In this document: piece by piece, positions 9,480 to 17,815 of the stretch | How the letters are laid out: every line of letters begins with the position of its first letter | Numbering within the stretch: position 1 is the stretch's first letter | Source: Myxococcaceae bacterium | Lineage (GTDB): Bacteria > Myxococcota > Myxococcia > Myxococcales > Myxococcaceae | Reading direction: 5' to 3' | DNA: 64,000 nt | Assembly (NCBI GenBank): GCA_004173515.1 | Contig: SECN01000020.1 | Span: 47,985-111,984, forward strand | Program-made: the position numbers and the translations under genes | Notes under the pieces: generated by a model | Told to the model about the DNA's origin: nothing | Databases searched by the model: none | What the model saw: only the letters and a program-made list of their open reading frames with translations

Positions 9480-11300
9480 TCATGGCCAGCGCTTCACGGG
9501 GTATGCGAGCGCCAGGCTTGGGTAGACGACAGCCCCGGGCACGGAGCCTTCCACCGCTTCGATGGACCCTTCCTCGCCAACGGAGATGCAGATGGGATGG
9601 ATGTCTCCGTTGGCGAGGCGCGCCTCCGTGTAGCGCACCAGCATGCGGCCATCCCCCGTATACATCCGCCCGTAGAGCAGCGAGCCTTTGGGGAGCCTGG
9701 AGAAACCCTTTTCGACCAGGCCCGTGACGGGGCCATCGGACCAGGTGTGACGGTCTCTCCCCCCCCCTGGATGGTTCACGTCGAGTAGAACCGTAAGAGT
9801 GGTGTCCGGCAGGAAAAAGAACACGCCTTCCATTGCCTCCCACGCTGCTTCGGGGCACTCCGTGCCGGCTTCGGGCCGCACCTGGGAACTGCTGGGGCAA
9901 CCCAGTTGCAAGGCCACGGCGGCGCTCGCCGCGGCACACTTCTTCAGGAACTCCCCCCGCGTGCTGCCGGAGGAGAGGGGCCGCTTGGCCGAAGAGACAG
10001 GGGGGCTATCGACAATGGGGGCACGCTTCACGGCGGATCTTTCCTTCTGGACGGAGACGGGTGGGAGCAAAGCCGTCCCAGGGGGCGACGCGGTCGGCAC
10101 GGAACTTGTGTCTGGAGAGGCCCCCGCATCCCCCGGGACGACGAGTGGAGAAGGACGCACGGAGGCAACTCCCGCGTCGAACGACGCAGGAGGCACCGAA
10201 GTCTCCTGGACGGGCCTTGAAGCCGGGGAGGAGACGGAGAGCCACCCGAAGAGGGCACCCGCCAGCACGGCGACAACCCCCACGGCAAGCAGCGCGTCCA
10301 CCCACCTGGCGCGGCGAGCGCGCCGCTCGGGGGGCGTCTCCAGATCATTGTTCGAGGCTGGGGTGGTAGAAGGCCTGAGCGCAGGGTCGTGAATGGGCAC
10401 CAGCCACTCGGCTTCCGCTGTCATCGCCAGTGCAGCCAGTTCGCGGCGCATCACTTCGCCCGTGGGCGGGCGCTCTTCGGGCCGTCGCTTGATGTAGCGC
10501 ATCGCCACGTCGCTCAACGCCGCAGGCACCCGCGGATTCAACACCCGGGCGGGATGGGGTGACCAATTCCCTTCGACAGGGGGCCTCCGGCTGTTGCTCT
10601 CAGGTGATGGCGTCGTCAGCACGTCGTAAAGACAGACGCCCAGTGCATAGACATCGTCCGTTACCTTGAATTCGTAGCGGGCGTCCTGCTCGTGCCCGTG
10701 CTCCTTCAAGAAGGTGACTGCCTCGGGGGAGCGGTAGCGGCGGGTGCCAGGGGGGAGCGGAGTGTCCGTCAAGTCCTGGGCGTGCATGTAGTCGCCCGCG
10801 CTGAAGTCCAGGATGACGGGTTCGCCATCCTTGGCGCGCACCATGATGTTGGCGAGCTTGAGGTCGCGATGGAAGACGCCGCGCCCGTGCATGTAGTCCA
10901 GGGCCCCGGCCAACTTCATGAAGACGCGAGCCACCTCTTGCGCCGTGGGGTGCATCCGCTCCACCCACTGCGCCAGGGTGTAGCCCTCCACCAGGTCGAG
11001 GATGACGTAGAGCCAGCCGGTGAGGAAATCAGGCCAGCGGCCGTGCCCGAGGGCTCCAACGATGTTCGCGTGGTGCAGGTGGACCAGGCAGCCCAGCTCA
11101 CGCTTCAACCGTGCGTCCGCCTGCTCATCATCCCCGCTGCTCGGGCGGTGCATCGCGATCTTCATCGCGAAGTGCTGACCGTGCATCTCCACGCGGTAGA
11201 CGGCGCCGTAGGTGCCGGCCCCCAGCAGCTTCACGACGCGCCAGCCGTAGAGCATGTACCCGGGTGGCAACTGCGCGGGGTGGTGGATGACGGTGAGCAT
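9480..11300 (-). CDS. Membrane Ser/Thr protein kinase with DFS instead of DFG
   Basis: A 606-aa product; the start is set at the ATG 10 bases after the upstream stop, giving MLTVIHHPAQ. The kinase domain occupies about residues 15-290: GAGTYGAVY, MKIAM lysine, FHRDLKLANIMV, then LDFSAGDY where DFG is expected, and RYRSPEAV. One membrane helix lies near residues 333-355, followed by a Pro/Ser/Thr-rich linker and a C-terminal domain of about 160 residues of unknown fold containing a short hydrophobic Ala-rich stretch ending LQLGC. Gene order DUF2381-kinase suggests a signalling unit. The DFG Gly-to-Ser change may alter activation-loop behaviour but keeps the metal-binding Asp. Confidence 0.88.
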   Translation of the reverse strand: MLTVIHHPAQLPPGYMLYGWRVVKLLGAGTYGAVYRVEMHGQHFAMKIAMHRPSSGDDEQADARLKRELGCLVHLHHANIVGALGHGRWPDFLTGWLYVILDLVEGYTLAQWVERMHPTAQEVARVFMKLAGALDYMHGRGVFHRDLKLANIMVRAKDGEPVILDFSAGDYMHAQDLTDTPLPPGTRRYRSPEAVTFLKEHGHEQDARYEFKVTDDVYALGVCLYDVLTTPSPESNSRRPPVEGNWSPHPARVLNPRVPAALSDVAMRYIKRRPEERPPTGEVMRRELAALAMTAEAEWLVPIHDPALRPSTTPASNNDLETPPERRARRARWVDALLAVGVVAVLAGALFGWLSVSSPASRPVQETSVPPASFDAGVASVRPSPLVVPGDAGASPDTSSVPTASPPGTALLPPVSVQKERSAVKRAPIVDSPPVSSAKRPLSSGSTRGEFLKKCAAASAAVALQLGCPSSSQVRPEAGTECPEAAWEAMEGVFFFLPDTTLTVLLDVNHPGGGRDRHTWSDGPVTGLVEKGFSRLPKGSLLYGRMYTGDGRMLVRYTEARLANGDIHPICISVGEEGSIEAVEGSVPGAVVYPSLALAYPVKRWP

Positions 11301-11310
11301 GGGCGCGCCT

Positions 11311-12219
11311 CTAGAAGACGACCCGAGGAATGAGCAGACGCCGAGCGCCGGAGGCGTCCACCAGCTCCAGGGTGAACACCGTTCCTCGTTTCCAGGTGGG
11401 AGCTTCCGTTTCGACCACGACGACCGCTTCCTCTCCTGGCCCGATCCGCGGCTGCGTCGTGTGTCCGCGGAGAACCCGTGTGCGCTCCTCAGCCCCTGCG
11501 CCGGTGAGCCGTGCTTCGACAGGCGTCCAGGGCTCCTGGGTATTGTTGCGGACGGTGACGGACACCAGGCTCCACGCCTCCGCACGCAAGGTAAAGCCGT
11601 CCACCAAATCCAATACGCCGGCCAATGACTCCCTCTTGAGCGCATCCGCCCTGAAACTCCTTCCGGCAATCCCACCCGCACCCAAGAGCCCGGCCAGGGC
11701 GAGACGGGTGGGACTGGCGTCAGCGCCGCGTGCGCGCAGTTCAGCAAGCTCCGCGCCTTGCGCCTTCAACTGGGCGCGAACCTCGGCCAACTCCGCTTGA
11801 AGGGCCGGGACGGACAGGGCGCGGCGGAAGAGCCGCACCCGGGCATCCACCTCGGACGAATGCGTCACGAGCAGCAACACCACGGGCTCGGCGCGCTCCC
11901 CCTCCGTGAAGCGAACGCGGAGGCCAAGCCGTTCTCCGGGAGCCAGGTCCGTGACGAGCTCCAGGAGGATGGAGCGTTCCCCCACGTCCACCAGCCGGAA
12001 CCGCTCGCGGCCTTCCAGCTCAAGGCTGCCCCTCTCCAACGGGGCCTCGAAGACGAGGGCGGTCAGAACCCCTCCAGCGACCCGCAGGACGGGCACCGGT
12101 TCCGCGGCGGTGCCCGTCAAGGCGACTCGCCGGTCCTGGCGCTCACGCGCGCCAGGGACGGTCTGCGCGGGGACGACAGTCCCCAGCAGCAGGAAGAGAA
12201 GGGTGGCGAGTCGCGGCAA
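11311..12219 (-). CDS. DUF2381 family exported protein
   Basis: A 302-aa protein with a signal peptide (LATLLFLLLGTVVPAQ). It matches the myxobacterial DUF2381/TIGR02268 paralogue family: an N-terminal beta domain, a central coiled coil at about residues 135-165 (repeated ELAELRA-type heptads) and a C-terminal beta domain with SVTVRNNTQEPW. Members are often encoded directly upstream of Ser/Thr kinases, as here (10-bp gap). The biochemical role is unknown; a periplasmic sensor or partner for the downstream kinase is an inference. Confidence 0.85.
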   Translation of the reverse strand: MPRLATLLFLLLGTVVPAQTVPGARERQDRRVALTGTAAEPVPVLRVAGGVLTALVFEAPLERGSLELEGRERFRLVDVGERSILLELVTDLAPGERLGLRVRFTEGERAEPVVLLLVTHSSEVDARVRLFRRALSVPALQAELAEVRAQLKAQGAELAELRARGADASPTRLALAGLLGAGGIAGRSFRADALKRESLAGVLDLVDGFTLRAEAWSLVSVTVRNNTQEPWTPVEARLTGAGAEERTRVLRGHTTQPRIGPGEEAVVVVETEAPTWKRGTVFTLELVDASGARRLLIPRVVF

Positions 12220-12356
12220 CGGAGGGTCTCCTGTCTTCCACCCTACCAGATGGGTAGAGCGACAGCCCAGAAAAGCCCATCAAACCGAGTAACGCGGGAA
12301 GAGGAGGGGGCCGCCCGTCCTCAGCAACCCCCCATCGATTGCTCCTTCCGGTCCAC

Positions 12357-12917
12357 TTACTGAAACAGGCCGGGACACCACCGGATGCGGCATGTGGACC
12401 AGGAATAGGAGTCTCCCGTGGGGTCCTCGCTGCTGAGTTGCTCGATGACCGTCCCGTTGCCGCTCAACCTGGGGGAGCCGCAGGACTCGCCGTTCGCCAT
12501 GGCCGGCAGGCGCACGGTGCCGCACGACCGACCCGATGGCGCGATGAGCTCCGCTTCGTGCTGGCAGTCCGGCGCGTGGACGCGCGACCACCGGATGTAG
12601 CCCTTGCCGCCAGGCAGCAGCTCGAAATCGCGCTCATCCGAGAGCCACTCCGGGAGCGGCGCGGTGGAGGCTTGCAGGGAGTCGAAGGCCGCGAGCCACG
12701 TGTCCTGGTATTTCAGCACCAGGCCCCCATCCGCCAGCGGAAGGAGCGGGTAGTAGTAATAGGGATAGGGGTCCTTGCGGGTGAGCGCGAGGAACGGGGT
12801 GCCGGGCTGGCCCGAAGCGTCCACCCAGAGGGCCTCCACCGGCGCCTCGCCCTCACTCAGCTCGCCGATGGCGAGCACCAGGCTCTGGCCCCGGGTGTCC
12901 ACGCCCAGCGTCAGCAT
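12357..12917 (-). CDS. Hypothetical protein, probably 5'-truncated
   Basis: A 186-aa frame with no recognised family. It is rich in Trp, Tyr and Pro with paired Cys (DCQHE, GRSCGT, GESCGS, STCRIRWC), resembling the C-terminal half of a secreted beta-propeller or beta-sandwich protein. There is no signal peptide and no ribosome site before the ATG. The frame continues upstream as GGCSGCATFLNGT until a TGA, which reads like genuine protein. The simplest view is that the 5' part was lost when the upstream DNA, now the promoter region of the second RCC1 gene, was rearranged. Confidence 0.5.
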   Translation of the reverse strand: MLTLGVDTRGQSLVLAIGELSEGEAPVEALWVDASGQPGTPFLALTRKDPYPYYYYPLLPLADGGLVLKYQDTWLAAFDSLQASTAPLPEWLSDERDFELLPGGKGYIRWSRVHAPDCQHEAELIAPSGRSCGTVRLPAMANGESCGSPRLSGNGTVIEQLSSEDPTGDSYSWSTCRIRWCPGLFQ

Positions 12918-13065
12918 CGTGCCATTCAGGAAGGTGGCGCACCCACTGCACCCGCCAGGTCAGTGCTACCGGGACGGGCAGGAGTGCAACCCCAGCCCCT
13001 CGGTCGCTCTGAAGAGGCGGGGCGCCAGAGGTCCGAAGGCACCTCTTCGGTGCGGGGGCGACTCA

Positions 13066-13106
13066 GGGGCGCGGGCACAGGAACTCCTCCTAGAGTCCCG
13101 CGCCCC
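13066..13106. repeat. Hairpin-forming intergenic element, copy A
   Basis: A 10-bp perfect stem (GGGGCGCGGG / CCCGCGCCCC) around a 21-base loop, upstream of the second RCC1 gene. The element and its 3' flank (CTCTCC...CCGTCC) resemble the stretch at 33293-33370, so it looks like a dispersed intergenic element. It could also act as a terminator for something now lost. Confidence 0.45.
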
Positions 13107-13189
13107 TCTCCACCGAAAAGCCATCCGTCCACGTGGGCGCGGATCCGCAACGGGAGGGGGCCTTCAAGTCCCACGCTCCGGAGAAGCAC

Positions 13190-15562
13190 ATGCGTAGAGA
13201 GAGTCGAAGCGGGTTGGCCGTGCTGGCCCTGAGTCTGGTGCTGGCATTGGCCGGATGCGGTCGCGCGCAGCAGGAGGCGCAGGAGGGAAGCGCGCAGGCG
13301 GTGGTGACGCTGCCGCAGGGGTTGAGCGCCAGCGACGTCACGCGGGTGGAACTCACGGTGAGCGGCGCGGGGATGACGACGCGCACGGACGCGCTGGTGA
13401 AGACGGGCGGGCAATGGGGTGGGGTGCTCGGGCAGTTGCCCGCGGGCACCGGCCGCACCTTCAGCGCTCAGGCCTTCGACGCCTCCAACACCGTGCGCTA
13501 CGCGGGGCAGGTGACGCCCGTCACCATCCAGGCCCACCAGACGAGCGCCGTCACCCTGCTCCTGCAGGAGGTGAATGCGCCGCCGCCCTTCGACAACGCG
13601 GCGCCGCGCATCCTCTCCCTGGTGGCCAGCCCCGGCACTGTCGCCCCGGGCGGCCAGGTGGCCCTCCAGGCCACCGCGGAGGACCCCAACGCCGGCGACA
13701 CGCTGACGTATGCGTGGACGGCCAGCACCGGCAGCTTCAGCGGGCCCGCCAGCCTCACCACCGCATGGACGGCCCCGACCTCGGCCGGCCCCGTCGTGCT
13801 GACGCTGATGGTGACGGACTCCAAGGGCGCCAGCACGGCCCTCAGCGTCACGGTGACGGTGAGCACTGGCAACGGCAGCGCCGCCGTCAACGTCTCCTTC
13901 AACACCTGGCCCCAGGTGGCCAGCATCACCGCCACCCCCACGTCGGTCGCCGTCGGTCAGGCCACCCAGGTGACGGCCTCCGCCAGCGACTCGGATGGCG
14001 ACAGCCTTACCTACCAGTGGACGGCCTCGTGCGCGGGCACGTGGACAAGTGCCACCTCCGCCTCCGCCAGCTTTACGCCCTCGGAGGTGCCCTCAAGCAG
14101 CACGTGCACTCTCAGCGTGGCGGCACGTGATGGGCGCGGCGGAGTGGGCATTGGCAGCCTCACCGTCTACGTGGCCACCTCGCCTGGCACGGCGCGCTTC
14201 CCGCCAGAGATTGTCGAGACGTTCCAGTCGGTGGCCTCGGTGCCCACGGACGGCGGCACCGTCGTCTTCCGCGTGCGGGCAGCGGACCCGCAGGGCAGTA
14301 CGCTTTCCTTCGCCTGGGCCACCAGCACCGGCACGCTGGGCACCGCCATGAACACCGCCACCACCAGCGAAGTCCTCTGGACGGCGCCCTCCTGCGTGCC
14401 CCCGGGCCCACCGCCCACCGTGACGGCCACCGTCACCAACGCCCTCGGCCTCTCGGCCTCCCATGCTTTCTCCCTTCAAGGCGACACTGTTTGCGCTGTG
14501 GGCACTACGGCTCGTCTCGCTGGTGGCGGCTCACACACGCTCGCGTTGAAACAGGACGGCACCGTCTGGGCCTGGGGCTACAACGGCATTGGCCAACTCG
14601 GAGACGGGACGATCAACACCTACCGGCCCGCGTCCTCGCAGGTGCCGGGCTTGACGGGCGTCGTGGCCGTCGCTGCGGGTAAACAACACAGCATGGCGCT
14701 GAAAGTGGACGGCACCGTCTGGGCTTGGGGTGGCAACGACTGGGGCCAACTTGGAGTTGGGACGGGGATGTGGAGTACCACGCCCATTGCAGTACCGGCC
14801 TTGACAGGAGTCGCGGCCCTCGCCGCGGGCCATGGCCACACACTTGCGTTGAAGCAGGACGGCACCGTCTGGGCCTGGGGCCGCAACGACTACGGCCAGC
14901 TTGGAGACGGGACGACGACGTACCGTCCCATACCGTCACGGTTGCCGGGCTTGTCGGGCGTCGTGGCCCTCATCGCAGGCGACCACCACGCGCTCGTCAT
15001 GAAGCAGGATGGCACCGTCTGGGCTTGGGGCTACAACGGCTGGGGCCAACTCGGAGACGGAACGACGACGCATCGCCTCACGCCGGTGCAGGTGACGGGC
15101 TTGTCGGGAGTCGCTGCACTCGTCGCGGGCCAATACCACTCGCTCGCGTTGAAGCAGGACGGCACCGTCTGGGCCTGGGGCCGGAATTTTGAAGGGCAGC
15201 TCGGCGATGCGACGGCGACGAGCCGCTCCACGCCGGTGCAGGTGCCGGGGTTGACGGACGTCGCGACCCTCGCCGCTGGCGGTGTCCATACACTCGCGCT
15301 GAAGCAGGACGGTACCATCTGGGCCTGGGGCTCCAATGGCTCGGGCGAACTCGGAGACGGGACAACGATGCGCCGCCTTTCGCCGGTGCAGGTGCCAAAC
15401 CTGACGAGCGTCGCGGCTGTCTCGACTGGCTGGCTCCACAGCCTGGCCCTGAAGTCGGACGGCACCGTCTGGGCCTGGGGCCGAAACGATTTCGGCGAGT
15501 TGGGAGATGGGACGACGACGACGCGCCTTTCGCCAGCGCAGGTGCCGGACCTGAACCTTTGA
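13190..15562 (+). CDS. RCC1-repeat lipoprotein, paralogue 2
   Basis: The 790-aa product is a close paralogue of the protein at the window start, with the same lipoprotein signal (LALAGC), beta domain, Ig/PKD-like segment and a C-terminal array of about seven RCC1 repeats ([16 protein letters not shown]). Start chosen at the ATG behind GGAGAAG; an upstream in-frame ATG at 13133 has no signal peptide. The propeller repeats differ more between paralogues (KQDGT against KSDGT) than the N-terminal halves do, suggesting the ligand-facing part diverges or recombines faster. A strong hairpin begins at the base after the stop codon. Confidence 0.9.
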   Translation: MRRESRSGLAVLALSLVLALAGCGRAQQEAQEGSAQAVVTLPQGLSASDVTRVELTVSGAGMTTRTDALVKTGGQWGGVLGQLPAGTGRTFSAQAFDASNTVRYAGQVTPVTIQAHQTSAVTLLLQEVNAPPPFDNAAPRILSLVASPGTVAPGGQVALQATAEDPNAGDTLTYAWTASTGSFSGPASLTTAWTAPTSAGPVVLTLMVTDSKGASTALSVTVTVSTGNGSAAVNVSFNTWPQVASITATPTSVAVGQATQVTASASDSDGDSLTYQWTASCAGTWTSATSASASFTPSEVPSSSTCTLSVAARDGRGGVGIGSLTVYVATSPGTARFPPEIVETFQSVASVPTDGGTVVFRVRAADPQGSTLSFAWATSTGTLGTAMNTATTSEVLWTAPSCVPPGPPPTVTATVTNALGLSASHAFSLQGDTVCAVGTTARLAGGGSHTLALKQDGTVWAWGYNGIGQLGDGTINTYRPASSQVPGLTGVVAVAAGKQHSMALKVDGTVWAWGGNDWGQLGVGTGMWSTTPIAVPALTGVAALAAGHGHTLALKQDGTVWAWGRNDYGQLGDGTTTYRPIPSRLPGLSGVVALIAGDHHALVMKQDGTVWAWGYNGWGQLGDGTTTHRLTPVQVTGLSGVAALVAGQYHSLALKQDGTVWAWGRNFEGQLGDATATSRSTPVQVPGLTDVATLAAGGVHTLALKQDGTIWAWGSNGSGELGDGTTMRRLSPVQVPNLTSVAAVSTGWLHSLALKSDGTVWAWGRNDFGELGDGTTTTRLSPAQVPDLNL

Positions 15563-15606
15563 CGACGTGCTGGGCGCCTTACAGACCCCAGGCGCCCAGC
15601 ACGTCG
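15563..15606. terminator. 16-bp stem terminator directly after stop
   Basis: A perfect 16-bp inverted repeat (CGACGTGCTGGGCGCC and its complement) with a 12-base loop starts at the first base after the TGA of the RCC1 gene. Such length and position support a transcription terminator despite the missing T-tract. Confidence 0.75.
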
Positions 15607-16100
15607 CGGACGTCCGCGGACGGGCCCAGGAGCAGGTAGAGGGAAGGGCGGGCCTGGGCCAACCTCGGGGCACTCACGGTCCTTTTGGGCAGTGCCTCTG
15701 GCAGTCGTTGTCCGGGCGCCCGGACAACGCGGGGCTTACACGTCAGGAAAGAGCAATCCCCTCGGAGCGGCTCCTGCCGTGGAGGCGCTTCACGCGGCGG
15801 TGCTTCATCGGGCGAAGGCTCCCCGAACTCGCCTTTGAGCATCAGCGCCCGCCGTCCTTCAGGCGTAGCAAGGGTACGTCCCAGACACCCCAGGTGGCCT
15901 CCTACTTCCCCCCAGCTCGAAAGCGAACCAGGGGGTTGGGGGACTGCGCCACCCATCCCCGGAAACCTCCTACGTCCCATGATTCAAGTTCTAGTTGAAT
16001 AAGCCGCTTTCGTTGTATTTACCAATCTCCTAGAATGTTTTTGACGTCGCGGCCCCGGCGTTTCCGGGGCCGTCCCCCACCGCAGGCCCAGGAGGTATCG
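15607..16100. other. Intergenic region with possible minus-strand relic
   Basis: About 490 bp between the RCC1 terminator and the DUF1800 gene. A minus-strand frame (15579-15980) ends in SADVRDVLGAWGL and could be the tail of a decayed gene; a related DVRDVL string is readable on the minus strand just beyond the RCC1 fragment at about 20.98 kb. The part from about 15990 to 16035 is AT-rich (GAATAAG, TTGTATTTACC) and is the likely promoter of the DUF1800-DUF1501 operon. No confident gene is called. Confidence 0.35.
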
Positions 16101-17810
16101 ATGCTTCGTCGCACCGCCCTGGCCCTTGCCCTGTGCGCCACGTCCTGCGCGCAGGGTGACGGGCCTTCCGAGCAGTCCCCCCCACCGCGGGAGCAGCAGG
16201 TCCTGGAACAGGTGAAGCAGGCCGCCGAGTCCCTGGAGACGCCTGGCGAGGCGAACAGCATCCGCTTCCTGGAGCAGGCCTCCTTCGGGCCGAAGCTCGC
16301 GCGCGGCACGACGCCCGCGCCGGTGGGCACCGTGGAGCACGTGATGGCGGTGGGCATCACCCAGTCGCTGACGGAGCAGTTCGCCACGCAGCCGGCGGCG
16401 CCGTTCGACGGGGACACCGCCAGCACGGACCTGGGCTCGCAGTTCTTCGTGCGCGCGGTCAGCGGGCAGGACCAGCTGCGGCTGCGGGTGGCGTTCGCGC
16501 TCAGCCAGATCTTCGTCGTCTCGCAGCTGGGCATCAACGATTCGGTCAAGACGACGTACAACGACCCGAAGATGGCGCTGGCGGGGCACCTGAACCTGCT
16601 GTCGCGGTACGCGTTCGGCAACTTCCGCGATCTGCTGGAGGCGGTCACCGTCAGCCCCGGCATGGGCCGCTACCTGGACACGGTCAACAACGTCGCGTTC
16701 AACACCTCGGGCGCGCGCATCGACCCGAACGAGAACTATGCCCGGGAGATGCTCCAGCTCTTCACGCTGGGCGTGCACAAGCTGAAGAACGACGGCACGG
16801 TGGTGACCGTCCAGGACCCCAACTTCCCCGACGACCCGACGAAGAAGGTGCCGGTCCCCGCGTACACGGAGGACCAGGTGAAGGCCTTCGCTCATGCCCT
16901 GTCCGGGTGGACGTGGAAGGCCGCCGCCTGCCCCACCGTGGGCAAGACCCTCTTCGTGCCGGACTACACCCAGCCGCTGATGCCCTGTGACGTGAACCAC
17001 GACCGCAGGTCGCAGACGCTGCTGAACAACGCCACGACCACGAACAACGGCACCACGGCGCAGCACCTGACGCAGGCGCTCGACAACGTCTTCAGCCACA
17101 CCAACGTCCCGCCCTTCATCAGCAAGCAGCTCATCCAGCACCTGGTGACGAGCAACCCGTCGCCGGCCTACGTGAAGCGGGTCACCAACGTGTTCCTGGC
17201 GGACGCCAACGGCACGCGCGGCAACCTGGAGGCGGTCGTGCGCGCCATCCTGGAGGACACCGAGGCGCGCGGCGCCCAGCCCTCCGCGACGCTGCGCCCC
17301 GGCTTCGGGCACCTGCGCTCGCCCGTGCTGTTCGTCACCAACACCGTGCGCTGGCTGGACCCCGTGCTGGACACGGCGACGAAGGACCCGGGCCTGAAGA
17401 TGAGCACCTGGAGCAAGGCCATGGCCCAGCACGTGCCGCGCGCGCCCTCCGTCTTCAGCTACTACCCGCCCAACGCTCCCGCGCCGGACACGGACGGCCT
17501 GCTGGGCCCGGAGTTCGCCATCCTGGACACGGCGACCATCTCCGCGCGCGCCAACTTCCTGCTCGAGTTCCTCTACCAGGGCAGCACCGCCAACGCGGGC
17601 ATCACGGTGGACTACGACCTGCTGCCCAACGACAGCACGGAGCTGGTGGCGTACCTGGGCCGCTATTACCTGCACGGCACCATGGACCCGGCCCTGCGGA
17701 CGAAGCTGCTCACCGCGATGGCCGACCCGCGCGTGCCCTCGGTGAACCGCCGCAAGCGGATGGCGCTGTACCTGACGCTCCTCTCTCCCTCCTTCCAGCT
17801 CCAGCGGTGA
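16101..17810 (+). CDS. DUF1800 family lipoprotein
   Basis: A 569-aa product; start at the ATG behind AGGAGG with ideal spacing. The N-terminus is a lipoprotein-type signal (ALCATSCAQ). The body matches DUF1800: FLEQASFGP near the N-terminus, LRVAFALSQIFVVS, ENYAREMLQLFTLGVH and the C-terminal FLEFLYQG region. DUF1800 genes are typically paired with a downstream DUF1501 gene, as here, with 5 bp between the stop and the next ATG. The function of the pair is unknown; both are exported and probably form a surface or periplasmic complex. Confidence 0.88.
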   Translation: MLRRTALALALCATSCAQGDGPSEQSPPPREQQVLEQVKQAAESLETPGEANSIRFLEQASFGPKLARGTTPAPVGTVEHVMAVGITQSLTEQFATQPAAPFDGDTASTDLGSQFFVRAVSGQDQLRLRVAFALSQIFVVSQLGINDSVKTTYNDPKMALAGHLNLLSRYAFGNFRDLLEAVTVSPGMGRYLDTVNNVAFNTSGARIDPNENYAREMLQLFTLGVHKLKNDGTVVTVQDPNFPDDPTKKVPVPAYTEDQVKAFAHALSGWTWKAAACPTVGKTLFVPDYTQPLMPCDVNHDRRSQTLLNNATTTNNGTTAQHLTQALDNVFSHTNVPPFISKQLIQHLVTSNPSPAYVKRVTNVFLADANGTRGNLEAVVRAILEDTEARGAQPSATLRPGFGHLRSPVLFVTNTVRWLDPVLDTATKDPGLKMSTWSKAMAQHVPRAPSVFSYYPPNAPAPDTDGLLGPEFAILDTATISARANFLLEFLYQGSTANAGITVDYDLLPNDSTELVAYLGRYYLHGTMDPALRTKLLTAMADPRVPSVNRRKRMALYLTLLSPSFQLQR

Positions 17811-17815
17811 CCCCC

